From a virus, in IMG/VR virus record IMGVR_UViG_3300042566_001028, positions 1 to 64,000 of that record: DNA of 64,000 nt; one strand, given 5' to 3'. Positions within the stretch are counted from its first letter, which is position 1. Each line of letters starts with the position of its first letter. A program made the position numbers and the translations under genes. Shown here one piece after another: positions 8,566-17,553 of this stretch. Under the pieces are notes generated by a model, which was not told the DNA's origin, did no database searches, and saw only the letters and a program-made list of their open reading frames with translations.

Positions 8566-8815
8566 AAAATTCTCGGCAGTATGGTGTGGCCCTTGTAGAG
8601 CTTTGGCACCGGTAATGAACGAAATCAAAGGAAACTTTTCAAATGTAAAGTTTGAAGAATATGATATTGATGAATATAGTGAAATCACAGAAAAATACGG
8701 AGTTCGTTCGGTTCCAACGGTAATCATCGAAAGAGATGGTGTTGAGTTACAAAGATTTGCAGGACTTTCATCTAAAATGGCATATGTCAATGCAATCAAT
8801 GAGGCAGTAAAGTAA
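8552..8815 (+). CDS. trxA: Thioredoxin
   Basis: An 87-aa minimal thioredoxin with the active site WCGPC (Cys12 and Cys15), the cis-Pro motif VRSVPTVII at about residues 50-58, and the expected beta-alpha order. It is shorter than the usual 105 aa at the N-terminus, as in T4 and other phage thioredoxins or glutaredoxins. It follows the class II ribonucleotide reductase and would regenerate its C-terminal disulfide. Confidence 0.93.
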   Translation: MVTVKKFSAVWCGPCRALAPVMNEIKGNFSNVKFEEYDIDEYSEITEKYGVRSVPTVIIERDGVELQRFAGLSSKMAYVNAINEAVK

Positions 8816-8816
8816 A

Positions 8817-8847
8817 TTTGGTATTGTGGAAAAAATTAGTTATATTA
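8817..8847 (+). promoter_or_regulatory. Phage promoter with ATG 5 nt downstream
   Basis: TTTGG at 8817-8821 and TATATTA at 8841-8847 with a 19-nt spacer. The ATG at 8853 is exactly 5 nt beyond the -10, implying a leaderless transcript for the modification cassette 8853-11322. Confidence 0.8.
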
Positions 8848-8852
8848 GAGTC

Positions 8853-9053
8853 ATGTTAAGAGGTGAAGCACATCCAATGCATAAACTTACGGAAGAACAA
8901 GTTTTGCAAATTAGGGAACTATACAAAATAGGTCATAGAAATATTAATGTAATAGCTAGGAACTATAAAGTGTCACCTGCAAACATTAAAAAAATAGTTA
9001 CAAACGAAACGTGGAAACACATGGTTAAATGGCCTTATGAAAGTACGAGATAA
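8853..9053 (+). CDS. Small helix-turn-helix protein, 66 aa
   Basis: The pattern HKLTEEQVLQIRELY...INVIARNYKVSPANIKKIVTNETWKH is the HTH module often found alone or attached to phage HNH endonucleases and regulators. An upstream in-frame start at 8826 would lie inside the promoter, so I take ATG 8853, which also gives the family's usual N-terminus (RGEAHP). It overlaps the next gene by 17 nt and heads the operon with DUF4338 and Mom-like genes, so it may regulate it; that is inference. Confidence 0.75.
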   Translation: MLRGEAHPMHKLTEEQVLQIRELYKIGHRNINVIARNYKVSPANIKKIVTNETWKHMVKWPYESTR

Positions 9054-9768
9054 TATATCATTTTTTGATTATAGTAAAACTTACGATTATCCAATATTTT
9101 TGCAAGAATGTAGCAATACGGAACATACGACTATTTTTAGAAATATAATTAATACACATCATTCTTATGTCAAATATAAAGATGTTCCACAGAGAAGAAT
9201 TAATTATTTAATTTATAGAACATCAGATGGTGTAGCAATAGGTGCAATAGGAATATCTTCATGTGTATTAGCAATTGGTGTAAGAGATAGATGGATTGGT
9301 TGGGATAAAGAAATTAGATTGAGAAATTCAAACAAAGTAGCTAACAATTATAGATTTTGTTTAATTCCTGACAATGGTATTAAAAATGTCGGAACAATGG
9401 CACTTAAATTATTAAGAGAAGAAGGTGCAAAACGATGGGAAGAAAAATATGGTGATGAGTTAATAATGTTAGAAACATTTGTTCAACCACTAATCGATGG
9501 TTCGGATAACAAACGAAATGGTGCGGTTTATTTAGCTGATAATTGGGTTATGGTCGGTGAAACATTGGGAAACTCAATTAAAAAAGCACCTGTATTATTG
9601 TGGCAAAAAGAAACTTCTGCAAGAGGAGAATTGGCTAGAACAAATCCAGAAGCTGCAATTGCAAAATATGCAGTAGGTAGAGAACACTATGTTGTTACGG
9701 AATCACCAATAAAAAAAGTATTTATAAAACCATTAGTAAAAGATTGGAAAGATAAGTTATTAAAATAA
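9037..9768 (+). CDS. DUF4338 (DruA-like) protein
   Basis: The 243-aa protein follows the DUF4338 pattern: NYLIYRTSDGVAIGAIGISS, then GVRDRWIGWD, NNYRFCLIP, a LLREEGAKRWEEKYGDE segment, LETFVQP, and AVYLADNWVMVGETLG. DUF4338 defines DruA of the Druantia anti-phage system; its biochemical activity is not established to my knowledge. Here the gene is in a phage, next to two Mom-like proteins and 2 kb upstream of a second DUF4338-like gene, which argues for a role in DNA modification or in countering host defence rather than being a Druantia remnant (no DruB-E genes seen). The stop overlaps the next start (TAATG). Confidence 0.78.
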   Translation: MKVRDNISFFDYSKTYDYPIFLQECSNTEHTTIFRNIINTHHSYVKYKDVPQRRINYLIYRTSDGVAIGAIGISSCVLAIGVRDRWIGWDKEIRLRNSNKVANNYRFCLIPDNGIKNVGTMALKLLREEGAKRWEEKYGDELIMLETFVQPLIDGSDNKRNGAVYLADNWVMVGETLGNSIKKAPVLLWQKETSARGELARTNPEAAIAKYAVGREHYVVTESPIKKVFIKPLVKDWKDKLLK

Positions 9769-10535
9769 TGAAAGAGTCTAATAAGTTATATTGTGATACT
9801 TCCAAGTTTAGTGTAAGGTTAATAGAAAAGTCAGTTGCAAAGAATATAATAGTAAAATATCATTATTCAAAACAATGGACAAAAGTTAGTTACGCATTAG
9901 GTTTGTTCTACGAAAATGACACCGAACATAAATTCTTTGGTGGAGTAAATCAGGAACTAATTGGAGTGATTTGTTATGGTGACCCAATTGGTAGACATTG
10001 TGGAGCTTCTATAAGTGAAACATTAGATAGAACGGAAGTGATGGAGTTGGTAAGGCTTTTTGTATTTGACGGATATGGTTGTAACATTGAAAGTTGGTTT
10101 GTCGGAAAGTCTTTTGAATGGTTAAAAGAAAACGCAAAACAAATACGAGCATTGATATCATACTCCGACCCTGTGCAAGGACATAAAGGACAAATATATC
10201 AGGCAACAAATTGGTTATATCAAGGAACAAGTATTAGACCTAATGACACATGGTCTTTTCGTTTTGAAGAAGGTGGTAAATGGATACATGGTAGAACTAT
10301 GGCACCTTATTGGGGAACAACCTCACCTTTCAAATTGCAAGAACTTATTGATAAACCATTTTGGGTAAAAAGAGAACCAAAGAAACATAGGTATATCTAC
10401 ATTTTGGGCAAGGATAAAAAAGATAAAAAGGAATTGTTGAAAAGAATAAAACATCCTCTATATCAATATCCAAAAACATTAGAGGAATATACTGAAGAAA
10501 TATTAAAATTAGAACCAATTGAAAGAGTTAAATAA
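9768..10535 (+). CDS. Mom-like DNA modification protein (GNAT-type), copy 1
   Basis: A 255-aa protein resembling the phage Mu Mom family, GNAT-fold enzymes that modify adenine in DNA to evade restriction. Features are KYHYSKQW near residue 30, a LGLFY strand, LIGVICYGDPIG, ELVRLFVFDGYG, then FEWLKEN...IRALISYSDP and GQIYQATNWLYQG. The C-terminus is Lys-rich (KKDKKELLKR), fitting DNA or nucleic-acid contact. It shares its first codons with the next gene, so the two are tandem paralogs. The Mom assignment is by motif only and the substrate base is unknown. Confidence 0.7.
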   Translation: MKESNKLYCDTSKFSVRLIEKSVAKNIIVKYHYSKQWTKVSYALGLFYENDTEHKFFGGVNQELIGVICYGDPIGRHCGASISETLDRTEVMELVRLFVFDGYGCNIESWFVGKSFEWLKENAKQIRALISYSDPVQGHKGQIYQATNWLYQGTSIRPNDTWSFRFEEGGKWIHGRTMAPYWGTTSPFKLQELIDKPFWVKREPKKHRYIYILGKDKKDKKELLKRIKHPLYQYPKTLEEYTEEILKLEPIERVK

Positions 10536-11322
10536 GTTATATTGTGATACAAGTAGAGTATCAATTAGAGAAATCAGTTCGGCAGTTGCGAAAGAGATTA
10601 TAGTTAAGAAACACTATACGCACGCATGGACGGCTTGTAGATACGCATTGGGAATATTTTATAGAACGGATGAGTCAAACGCAGTTGGTGATAATCATAA
10701 ACTTATAGGATGTTTAGTTTATGGTTTTCCAGTAGGAGCTAGAGCATCAACATCAGTTTGTGAAGGTTTAACCAAAGATAACATTTTAGAATTGACAAGA
10801 TTGTATTGTGATGATGGATATGGTTCAAATATTGAGTCATATGCATTAGGACAATCGTTTAAGTGGTTTAGAGAGAATGATAAAGCAATCAAAGTTTTAA
10901 TATCATACGCAGATAACGGACAAGAACATTTAGGAGGTATTTATCAGGCAACCAATTGGATTTATCAAGGAATGAATACCGATATTGCACTAATGCCAAA
11001 TTACGGAATATCACTTTCAAATGACCCTTACAAATGGATACATAGTAGAACTGTGTTTTCAATGTGGGGTAGTGGTAATTTAGAAGCATTAAGAGCAGCA
11101 ATTGGAAAGGATGGTTATAAAGAGTTTTGGAGAAGGGAAGAACCACCAAAACATAGATACATACAAATTATAGGAGAGGATAAAAAAGAAAAGAAAGACC
11201 TAAAGAAAAGATTAAAGCACGAAATTAGACCCTATCCTAAAAATACACAGGAATTTAACAAAGCAATTCAACATCACACAACGATAGAGCCTGAAACCGA
11301 TATTAAGACAAAGTTTTGGTAA
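10519..11322 (+). CDS. Mom-like DNA modification protein (GNAT-type), copy 2
   Basis: A 267-aa paralog of the preceding protein: KKHYTHAW, YALGIFY, LIGCLVYGFPVG, ELTRLYCDDGYG, KVLISYADNGQEHLGGIYQATNWIYQG and a Lys-rich C-terminus. The start is TTG at 10519, overlapping the upstream gene by 17 nt; this is supported because the following codons (NKLYCDTS) match the copy 1 N-terminus at both protein and DNA level. Keeping two diverged copies suggests different targets or a heterodimer; that is inference. Confidence 0.7.
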   Translation: MKELNKLYCDTSRVSIREISSAVAKEIIVKKHYTHAWTACRYALGIFYRTDESNAVGDNHKLIGCLVYGFPVGARASTSVCEGLTKDNILELTRLYCDDGYGSNIESYALGQSFKWFRENDKAIKVLISYADNGQEHLGGIYQATNWIYQGMNTDIALMPNYGISLSNDPYKWIHSRTVFSMWGSGNLEALRAAIGKDGYKEFWRREEPPKHRYIQIIGEDKKEKKDLKKRLKHEIRPYPKNTQEFNKAIQHHTTIEPETDIKTKFW

Positions 11323-11345
11323 TATCAAATAATTTAAGTATATTA
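11315..11345 (+). promoter_or_regulatory. Phage promoter with ATG 5 nt downstream
   Basis: TTTGG at 11315-11319 lies in the last codons of the upstream gene; TATATTA is at 11339-11345 after a 19-nt spacer. ATG 11351 is 5 nt beyond the -10, so a leaderless mRNA is likely. Confidence 0.78.
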
Positions 11346-11350
11346 GACAT

Positions 11351-12553
11351 ATGAAATTTTGGGACACAGGAACGGAAATAAAAAAGACAGACGCATTTGA
11401 TTTTGAGAGAAGTAAAAGAGAGTTAATTGAAAACTTAGATTACTTATTCGCAATGACGGTGCAAGAACAAACCCTTTATAAGAAGTGGTTAGAATGGAAT
11501 GAAGATTTGCATGCAAGTATGAAATTACTGCCGGCACTTCACCAACAATATGATAAGATTTGGGAACCGAAAGACTTATTAGACAAAGAGGAAACAATCA
11601 AAGAAATCCAAGAGATGCAACCCTATGTTGAATTAGTTGGGGAAGGTGATGAAGCAACTCGTTGGACATATGTTAGAAAGTTAATCAGTTCAATGGAGTT
11701 TACACCGAATCCAGGTCGTAATGTTAAAGCATATGTAAAGGATAGAGTTAGTGGAAAAATATTAGGTGTTATCAGTTTAGGTAGTGATATTACCTCATTG
11801 GGTGTTAGAGATGAATTCATTGGTTGGACAAAGGAGGATAAGTTCAATGGTGGTAAATTAAACTGTACGGCAATTGGAACATCAATCATCGCAACTCAAC
11901 CATTGGGATATAACTTTTTAGGTGGTAAATTGGTATCAGCATTGACAACCTCACCTACATTTAGACAAGAGTGGAAAGATAAATACAAAAATACATTAGT
12001 AGCAGTTGGAACGACATCATTATATGGTATTCATTCACAATACAATGGTATTCCACATTTCAAAACATTGGGTGAAAGTAAAGGTAAAATCAGTATCAAA
12101 CCCGATGATAAGTTTTATGATGTATGGCACCATTGGTTACAAGAAAATAGAGCCGATTGGTATAGAGACCAAATTGAATTAGCATCGGCAGATAAGTCCG
12201 GCCCAGTTAGTGGAGTTAAACAAAAGATATTAGGACAAATATTCAAAGAATTGGGAATTAAATCGGATGCATATCATCATGGATTCAAGAGAGGTGTATA
12301 TTTTGCACCAATGTATGAGAATGGTAATGATTATCTATGTTCTAAAATTGATGAGGATAAATTGATAATGAAACCAAAGTTTGCACAAGGTGATGAATAT
12401 ACAATCAAATGGTGGAAAGAAAAAGCAATCAAGCGATATTCTAAATTACACGAAGAAGGCAGATTGAAACCAGAAAAGTTATTCTATGCAGACGCAATCG
12501 GTTTAACTTGGGAGGAAATGAAAGACAAATTTTTAGCAGACGTAGGTAGATAA
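11351..12553 (+). CDS. DUF4338-like protein, 400 aa
   Basis: A second, larger DUF4338-like protein. The signature LGVISLGSDITSLGVRDEFIGWTKED at about residues 130-160 parallels the GVRDRWIGWD motif of the 243-aa protein at 9037. An N-terminal extension of about 125 residues (helical, acidic) and a C-terminal extension of about 150 residues (HHWLQENRADWYRDQ and a basic WWKEKAIKRYSK) are extra. It has its own promoter and ends 8 nt before the polymerase gene. Function is unknown; the shared motif and neighbourhood suggest it works with the Mom-like cassette. Confidence 0.65.
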   Translation: MKFWDTGTEIKKTDAFDFERSKRELIENLDYLFAMTVQEQTLYKKWLEWNEDLHASMKLLPALHQQYDKIWEPKDLLDKEETIKEIQEMQPYVELVGEGDEATRWTYVRKLISSMEFTPNPGRNVKAYVKDRVSGKILGVISLGSDITSLGVRDEFIGWTKEDKFNGGKLNCTAIGTSIIATQPLGYNFLGGKLVSALTTSPTFRQEWKDKYKNTLVAVGTTSLYGIHSQYNGIPHFKTLGESKGKISIKPDDKFYDVWHHWLQENRADWYRDQIELASADKSGPVSGVKQKILGQIFKELGIKSDAYHHGFKRGVYFAPMYENGNDYLCSKIDEDKLIMKPKFAQGDEYTIKWWKEKAIKRYSKLHEEGRLKPEKLFYADAIGLTWEEMKDKFLADVGR

Positions 12554-12561
12554 AATAGCAT

Positions 12562-15117
12562 ATGTATCAAAACATTTATTACGAGAGACAAAAGAATTTA
12601 ATGCATCTTTGGGATGACAAGAATGGGTATCAAACAATGCCATACCGAAAGTATGCATATAAGAAAGACCCGCATGGACAACATCTTTCAATGAATGGTG
12701 AGAAACTAACCCGTATTTCAAAGTGGGAAAAAGATGAAGCGGATGACCTATTTGAAAGTGATGTTCCAGAAACAACAAGAGTATTAGTAGATATTTACGA
12801 TAGTGATATTCCCTCAACAGGACATAGAGTATTGACTTTTGACATTGAGGTTGAAATGATTACCGGACTACCAAACACACGAGAAGCACAAAACGAATTA
12901 ACAGCAATTGCTGCACATGATGGAGCAACAAAACTCTATGATGTATTCGTATTAGATAAAGACAAAACAGTAAAAAATAATGCCAAAAACTTTAGCAAAG
13001 ATGGGAGAGAAGTTACTCTTCACATTTTCGATAACGAGAAAAATCTCTTACTTGCTTTCCTTAATTATTACGAGGAAATTGACCCAACTATTCTTACGGG
13101 ATGGAATATAGATTTCTTTGATATTCCCTACCTTTACAATCGTATTAAAAATGTATGTGGTGAAAGTCATGCAAAAAGACTTTCTAGAATAGGACAATGT
13201 TTCTATTCACCTTATAGAGAAAAGTGGACATTCGGTGGTGTATCTATTTTGGATTACATCAGTTTATATAAACAATATAATTTTGGTTTAGAAAGTTCAT
13301 ATACACTCAATCATATTGCAACAAAAGAATTGGGTAGAGGTAAGGTGGAGTATGAAGGAAGTTTGGATGATTTGTTCGTAAATGATTTGGAAAAATTCAT
13401 TGAGTATAATATTGTCGATGTGGACTTAGTGGTATCAATGGATGAGAAATTAAAGTTTATTGATTTATGTAGGGCTATATGTCACGCTGGATATGTTCCT
13501 TACGAAGATTATATGTTTTCGTCAAAATGGTTAGAGGGTGCTTGTTTAGCATATCTTAAAACAAAAGGTATGGTTGCAACAAACAAACCGGCGGATAGGA
13601 GAGAAAGAATGCAGGCTTTGAGAGATAATGACCAAGAGAAATTTATTGGAGCATATGTAAAAGAACCAATTGTTGGAAAGTATGATTGGATTTATGATTT
13701 GGATTTGACATCACTATATCCATCAATCATTATGACCTTAAATATCTCACCTGAAACAAAGATTGGTAAGATTTCAAATTGGGATGCAGAACAATATATC
13801 AAAGGTGAGGAAATCACATATAAGTTAAAGGGTAAGGATGGTGATGAGTATGAATATAACCGTCAGGAATTAGCAGATGTTATCAAAGATAGTAATTTGG
13901 GTGTAGCAGCTAATGGTGTCCTTTATATGCAAGATAAACCAGGTTTGATTGCGGATATCCTTAATACATGGTTTAACAAAAGAGTTGAATATCGTAAATT
14001 AGAAAAGAAATATGGTGAGGAAAAAAATACTGAATTATATGAGTTCTATGGTAAGAGACAACACGTTCAGAAAATCCTTTTGAACTCAATGTATGGTGTA
14101 TTAGGTCTACCAGCATTCCGTTTCTATGATGTGGATAATGCAGAAGCAGTGACCCTAACAGGACAAGTCGTAATTAAAAAGACGGCTGAAATGGCAAATA
14201 GAAAATATTGGAAAGAATTGGGAACAACCGATGACTATAATGTTTATATTGATACTGACTCAATTTATATGATGGCAGAACCTTTGGTAAAACATAGATA
14301 TCCAGAATATAAGACATTTGATGAAAAGAGGATGGCAGTTGAGGTAGACAATATTGCAACCGAAACACAAACATTCTTAAACTCATTCTACGATTTATTG
14401 GCAGAGAGATTTTTCTTTATTCCAAAAGACAAACATAGATTTGAAATTAAAAAGGAATACATCAGTAAAGCAGGATTTTGGGTAGCAAAGAAACGATATG
14501 CACAATGGATGATTTTGAAAAACGGAATACCATGTGATAAATTGGATGTGAAAGGATTGGATGTAGTTAGAAGTTCATTCCCCAAAGCATTTCAAAAGTT
14601 TATGTCTACAATGTTGAAAGATATTTTAATGGGTAAAGATAATGAATATATAGATGATACTTTATTAACATTTAAGAAAAGTTTACCAACACTACCTGTA
14701 AATACAATTGCAAAAGGTGGAGCATTGAAAGAATTGAGTAAATATGATAATGGCAGTTGGAAAACGGGTGACGCAGTTGCAAACTTTGAGAAAGGGACAC
14801 CTGCACACGTTAAAGCCGGAATAACATACAATAGATTATTAAAGTTCTTTAATTGTCCATATAAGCATGAACCGATTAGAGATGGTGATAAAGTAAAATG
14901 GGTATATCTTAAAGACAATCCATTAGGATTAGAAACAGTTGCATTCAAAGATTATAATGACCCAAAAGAAATTATGGATTTTGTCGAAACCTATGTGGAT
15001 AGAAACAAAATATTTGAAGCAGAATTAGAAAACAAATTGGATGACTTTTATAACGCATTAAAGTGGGATAAAGTCACAGCAGATACAAAAACAGCAAAGA
15101 AATTCTTTGCATTCTAA
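12562..15117 (+). CDS. DNA polymerase, family B (T4 gp43-like)
   Basis: An 851-aa replicative polymerase. The 3'-5' exonuclease motif I DIEVE is at residues 94-98, with a further Exo motif NIDFFDIPYLYNR. Polymerase motif A is DLDLTSLYPSII at about 380, motif B KILLNSMYGVLGLPAF at about 510, and motif C YIDTDSIYM at about 560. The C-terminus ends with TAKKFFAF, consistent with a clamp-binding tail as in gp43. The sliding clamp follows 37 nt later. Confidence 0.96.
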   Translation: MYQNIYYERQKNLMHLWDDKNGYQTMPYRKYAYKKDPHGQHLSMNGEKLTRISKWEKDEADDLFESDVPETTRVLVDIYDSDIPSTGHRVLTFDIEVEMITGLPNTREAQNELTAIAAHDGATKLYDVFVLDKDKTVKNNAKNFSKDGREVTLHIFDNEKNLLLAFLNYYEEIDPTILTGWNIDFFDIPYLYNRIKNVCGESHAKRLSRIGQCFYSPYREKWTFGGVSILDYISLYKQYNFGLESSYTLNHIATKELGRGKVEYEGSLDDLFVNDLEKFIEYNIVDVDLVVSMDEKLKFIDLCRAICHAGYVPYEDYMFSSKWLEGACLAYLKTKGMVATNKPADRRERMQALRDNDQEKFIGAYVKEPIVGKYDWIYDLDLTSLYPSIIMTLNISPETKIGKISNWDAEQYIKGEEITYKLKGKDGDEYEYNRQELADVIKDSNLGVAANGVLYMQDKPGLIADILNTWFNKRVEYRKLEKKYGEEKNTELYEFYGKRQHVQKILLNSMYGVLGLPAFRFYDVDNAEAVTLTGQVVIKKTAEMANRKYWKELGTTDDYNVYIDTDSIYMMAEPLVKHRYPEYKTFDEKRMAVEVDNIATETQTFLNSFYDLLAERFFFIPKDKHRFEIKKEYISKAGFWVAKKRYAQWMILKNGIPCDKLDVKGLDVVRSSFPKAFQKFMSTMLKDILMGKDNEYIDDTLLTFKKSLPTLPVNTIAKGGALKELSKYDNGSWKTGDAVANFEKGTPAHVKAGITYNRLLKFFNCPYKHEPIRDGDKVKWVYLKDNPLGLETVAFKDYNDPKEIMDFVETYVDRNKIFEAELENKLDDFYNALKWDKVTADTKTAKKFFAF

Positions 15118-15135
15118 AAAATTTATCGTATATTA
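15106..15135 (+). promoter_or_regulatory. Phage promoter upstream of sliding clamp
   Basis: TATATTA at 15129-15135 preceded by TCG matches the series; the upstream element is a weaker TTTGC at 15106-15110 inside the polymerase 3' end, with 18 nt between. Confidence 0.55.
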
Positions 15136-15154
15136 GTAAAACAAACAATAAAAC

Positions 15155-15868
15155 ATGAACAAAAACAATTTATTAAAATTCATTCAAAAGTATTCACTAG
15201 GTGGACTTATTGAATCAGTAGCGTGGAACGCTGAAGGAACAAAGTTATCAGTTAGATTTATTTCAGATGACAAAACATTATTAGGTGAGGTTGAGTATAA
15301 TGCTTACACTTCTACTCCAATGAATGTGGGTATTTACACAACATCATTATTAAAAAATATGATTGGTGTATTGGACAACGATTTAACATTAAAAGTTGAC
15401 AAAGCAGGTGATAAATCAGTATCATTAAAATTATCATCCGATGAAACGGAAACATCTTATCAATTAGCAGACTTAGGAGTTATTCCACCTGTACCAGATT
15501 TGAAAACATTACCTGATTTTGGTATTTCAATTGATATGGCATCTAATATGATTGACAAGTTTATCAAAGCAAAAGGTGCATTGAGTGATGTAGATACTTT
15601 CACAATCTTTACTGAAGGTGGTGATTTGAAGATGGCAATTGGTTATTCTTCTATCTCTACAAACCGAGTTACATTTACTGCACAAAAAGATTACGCAGAA
15701 ACTGTAAAACCAATTTCTTTCTCTGCAAAGTATTTGAAAGAAATCTTAACAGCAAACAAAGAAGCAACATCAGCAAAATTAAAAGTTTCAACAGATGGTT
15801 TATCAAATGTTGAATTTCAAATTGATGATTTTGTATGTAAATATTATTTAGTAGAAATTTCAAATTAA
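15155..15868 (+). CDS. Sliding clamp, T4 gp45-like
   Basis: The 237-aa protein has the size and strand-rich, acidic sequence of phage gp45 clamps, which form a trimeric ring on DNA. It begins NNLLKFIQKYSLGG and ends with YYLVEIS, like gp45 homologs. It lies between polymerase and clamp loader genes, the standard T4-type context. It has its own promoter, as expected for a protein also needed as a mobile activator of late transcription in T4; that extra role is inference here. Confidence 0.88.
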   Translation: MNKNNLLKFIQKYSLGGLIESVAWNAEGTKLSVRFISDDKTLLGEVEYNAYTSTPMNVGIYTTSLLKNMIGVLDNDLTLKVDKAGDKSVSLKLSSDETETSYQLADLGVIPPVPDLKTLPDFGISIDMASNMIDKFIKAKGALSDVDTFTIFTEGGDLKMAIGYSSISTNRVTFTAQKDYAETVKPISFSAKYLKEILTANKEATSAKLKVSTDGLSNVEFQIDDFVCKYYLVEISN

Positions 15869-15873
15869 TAAAA

Positions 15874-16191
15874 ATGAGTAAAGAACAATTAGAATTATTC
15901 CCAACGGAAGTTGGTTATGAATTATCCCCACAAGAAGAAGTAAATATTCCAGAAGCACAACCAATTCAAGACGCAGAATGGTGTTTTCAATTTTTCAATA
16001 ATGAACCAATTGTATTTGCATGGTCAAACGAAGGTGAAGAACCTGCTCCATTGGTTTTACAATTACAACCAAAAGATGGTGAGGGATTAAACTTCCAACA
16101 AAATGGAATGTCTTTTAGAATTTTCCCAAGACCAATTAGTGAAGAAACAAAAAAAGAAAGAGAGAATGTTAGTAAAAGTAAAGAAGCTTAG
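15874..16191 (+). CDS. Hypothetical acidic protein, 105 aa
   Basis: I do not recognise it. The first 30 residues are acidic and Pro-containing, the middle (WCFQFFNNEPIVFAWSNEGE) is aromatic and beta-like, and the C-terminus is Lys/Glu-rich. It starts 5 nt after the clamp gene and its 3' end overlaps the dUTPase start by 26 nt, so it belongs to the replication operon. Confidence 0.7.
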   Translation: MSKEQLELFPTEVGYELSPQEEVNIPEAQPIQDAEWCFQFFNNEPIVFAWSNEGEEPAPLVLQLQPKDGEGLNFQQNGMSFRIFPRPISEETKKERENVSKSKEA

Positions 16192-16600
16192 TTCAGACGC
16201 AGTAATTCCAACTTACGCAAAAGATGGAGATGCCGGTATGGATATGGTAACAACCCGTATCATAAACGAAACTTTGGATTCTATTACATACGGAACGGAT
16301 ATTGCAATGGAAATTCCAAAGGGATTTGTAGGATTAGTATTCCCCCGTTCATCTATTAGAAAAACTGGTTTACAATTAAGTAATTCGGTGGGTGTAATAG
16401 ATAGTGGTTATAGAGGTGAAATTCAAGCTACCTTTAAGAAAATTCAAGGAATAACTAATGATGAATTGGACAATTACAAGGTTGGTGATAGAATTTGTCA
16501 AATTATGATTATACCACATCCACCGGTAGTATTTTATGAAGCAGAAGAATTAAATAACACCGAAAGAGGCGCAGGCGGATTCGGTTCAACTGGAAAATAA
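16166..16600 (+). CDS. dut: dUTP diphosphatase (dUTPase)
   Basis: A 144-aa trimeric-type dUTPase hydrolysing dUTP to dUMP and PPi. All five motifs can be seen: DAGMDM near residue 20, PRSSIRKTGL, GVIDSGYRGE, GDRICQIMI and the C-terminal RGAGGFGSTG. I chose ATG 16166 over an upstream in-frame start at 16103 because it gives the normal family N-terminus (MLVKVKKLSSDAVIPTYA). It overlaps the upstream gene by 26 nt and precedes the clamp loader by 1 nt. Confidence 0.95.
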   Translation: MLVKVKKLSSDAVIPTYAKDGDAGMDMVTTRIINETLDSITYGTDIAMEIPKGFVGLVFPRSSIRKTGLQLSNSVGVIDSGYRGEIQATFKKIQGITNDELDNYKVGDRICQIMIIPHPPVVFYEAEELNNTERGAGGFGSTGK

Positions 16601-16601
16601 T

Positions 16602-17549
16602 ATGAGTTTTTTCGCAAACGAAAACAATAAAAAAGAACATAGCTTGTGGGTGGAGAAATACCGTCCACAAACTCTTGCTGACTATGTTGGTAATGAAACC
16701 ATCAAAGAAACAATTCAGCAGTATTTAGATGCAAACGATATTCCACATTTATTGTTATACGGAAAAGCAGGTACGGGTAAAACCACACTTGCAAAGTTAA
16801 TCGTAAACACAATCAAATGTGACTTTATGATTATCAACGCATCAGATGAAAACAATGTGGATACCGTAAGAACAAAAGTAAAGAACTTCGCATCATCGGT
16901 TGGATTTGCAGGTTTCAAAGTAATCATCTTAGATGAGTTTGATTATATGACACCGGGAGCACAAGCGATTTTGAGAAACTTAATGGAAACGTTCAGTAAG
17001 CATTGTAGGTTTATCTTAACCTGTAATTACATTGAGAAAATCATTGACCCTATTCAAAGTAGATGTCAGTCTTTCGCAATCACTCCACCGACTAAAAAGG
17101 ATGTAGCAGTTCAGGTAGCAAAGATATTAGATGCTGAAAAGATTAAGTATGAACCAAAGAATATGGCTGATGTGATTAATTCATATTACCCAGATATTAG
17201 AAGGATACTTAATACTTGTCAATTACAATCTGCAAAAGGTGAATTGAAAGTAGACCACAAAATTATGGTTGAGTCAAACTTTGCAAGTAAACTTATTGAG
17301 TTATTGAAATCAAACGATGAAAAACGAAATGTGTTTATGGCAACAAGACAAGCCGTAGCTGATAACAAACTAAACGACTATTCAGAAATGTATACAATGT
17401 TATACGACAAAGTAGATGAATACGCAACCGGAAATGTTGCAAATGTGATTTTAACTATTGCAGATGGTCTTTCAAAAGATGCATTAGTAGTAGATAAGGA
17501 AATCGTATTTATGTCAACAATTATACAAATATTAAACATTATAAAATAA
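16602..17549 (+). CDS. Clamp loader ATPase subunit, T4 gp44-like
   Basis: A 315-aa AAA+ protein of the RFC small-subunit type. It has WVEKYRPQTLADYVG, Walker A GKAGTGKTT at about residues 54-62, Walker B LDEFD at about 111-115, an SRCQ arginine-finger motif (RFC-box SRC) and a helical C-terminal collar domain. In T4, four gp44 and one gp62 load the clamp. The small subunit is encoded just downstream (17793). Confidence 0.94.
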   Translation: MSFFANENNKKEHSLWVEKYRPQTLADYVGNETIKETIQQYLDANDIPHLLLYGKAGTGKTTLAKLIVNTIKCDFMIINASDENNVDTVRTKVKNFASSVGFAGFKVIILDEFDYMTPGAQAILRNLMETFSKHCRFILTCNYIEKIIDPIQSRCQSFAITPPTKKDVAVQVAKILDAEKIKYEPKNMADVINSYYPDIRRILNTCQLQSAKGELKVDHKIMVESNFASKLIELLKSNDEKRNVFMATRQAVADNKLNDYSEMYTMLYDKVDEYATGNVANVILTIADGLSKDALVVDKEIVFMSTIIQILNIIK

Positions 17550-17553
17550 AAAA

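Noticed and set aside
8410-8799. Long open frame on the minus strand over thioredoxin and DUF5522
   Set aside because: It overlaps genes with diagnostic motifs on the + strand, has no family pattern, and all supported genes here are on the + strand.
9037-9768. Complete Druantia defence system in the window
   Set aside because: Only the DUF4338 part is present; no large helicase DruE or DruB-D proteins are encoded nearby.
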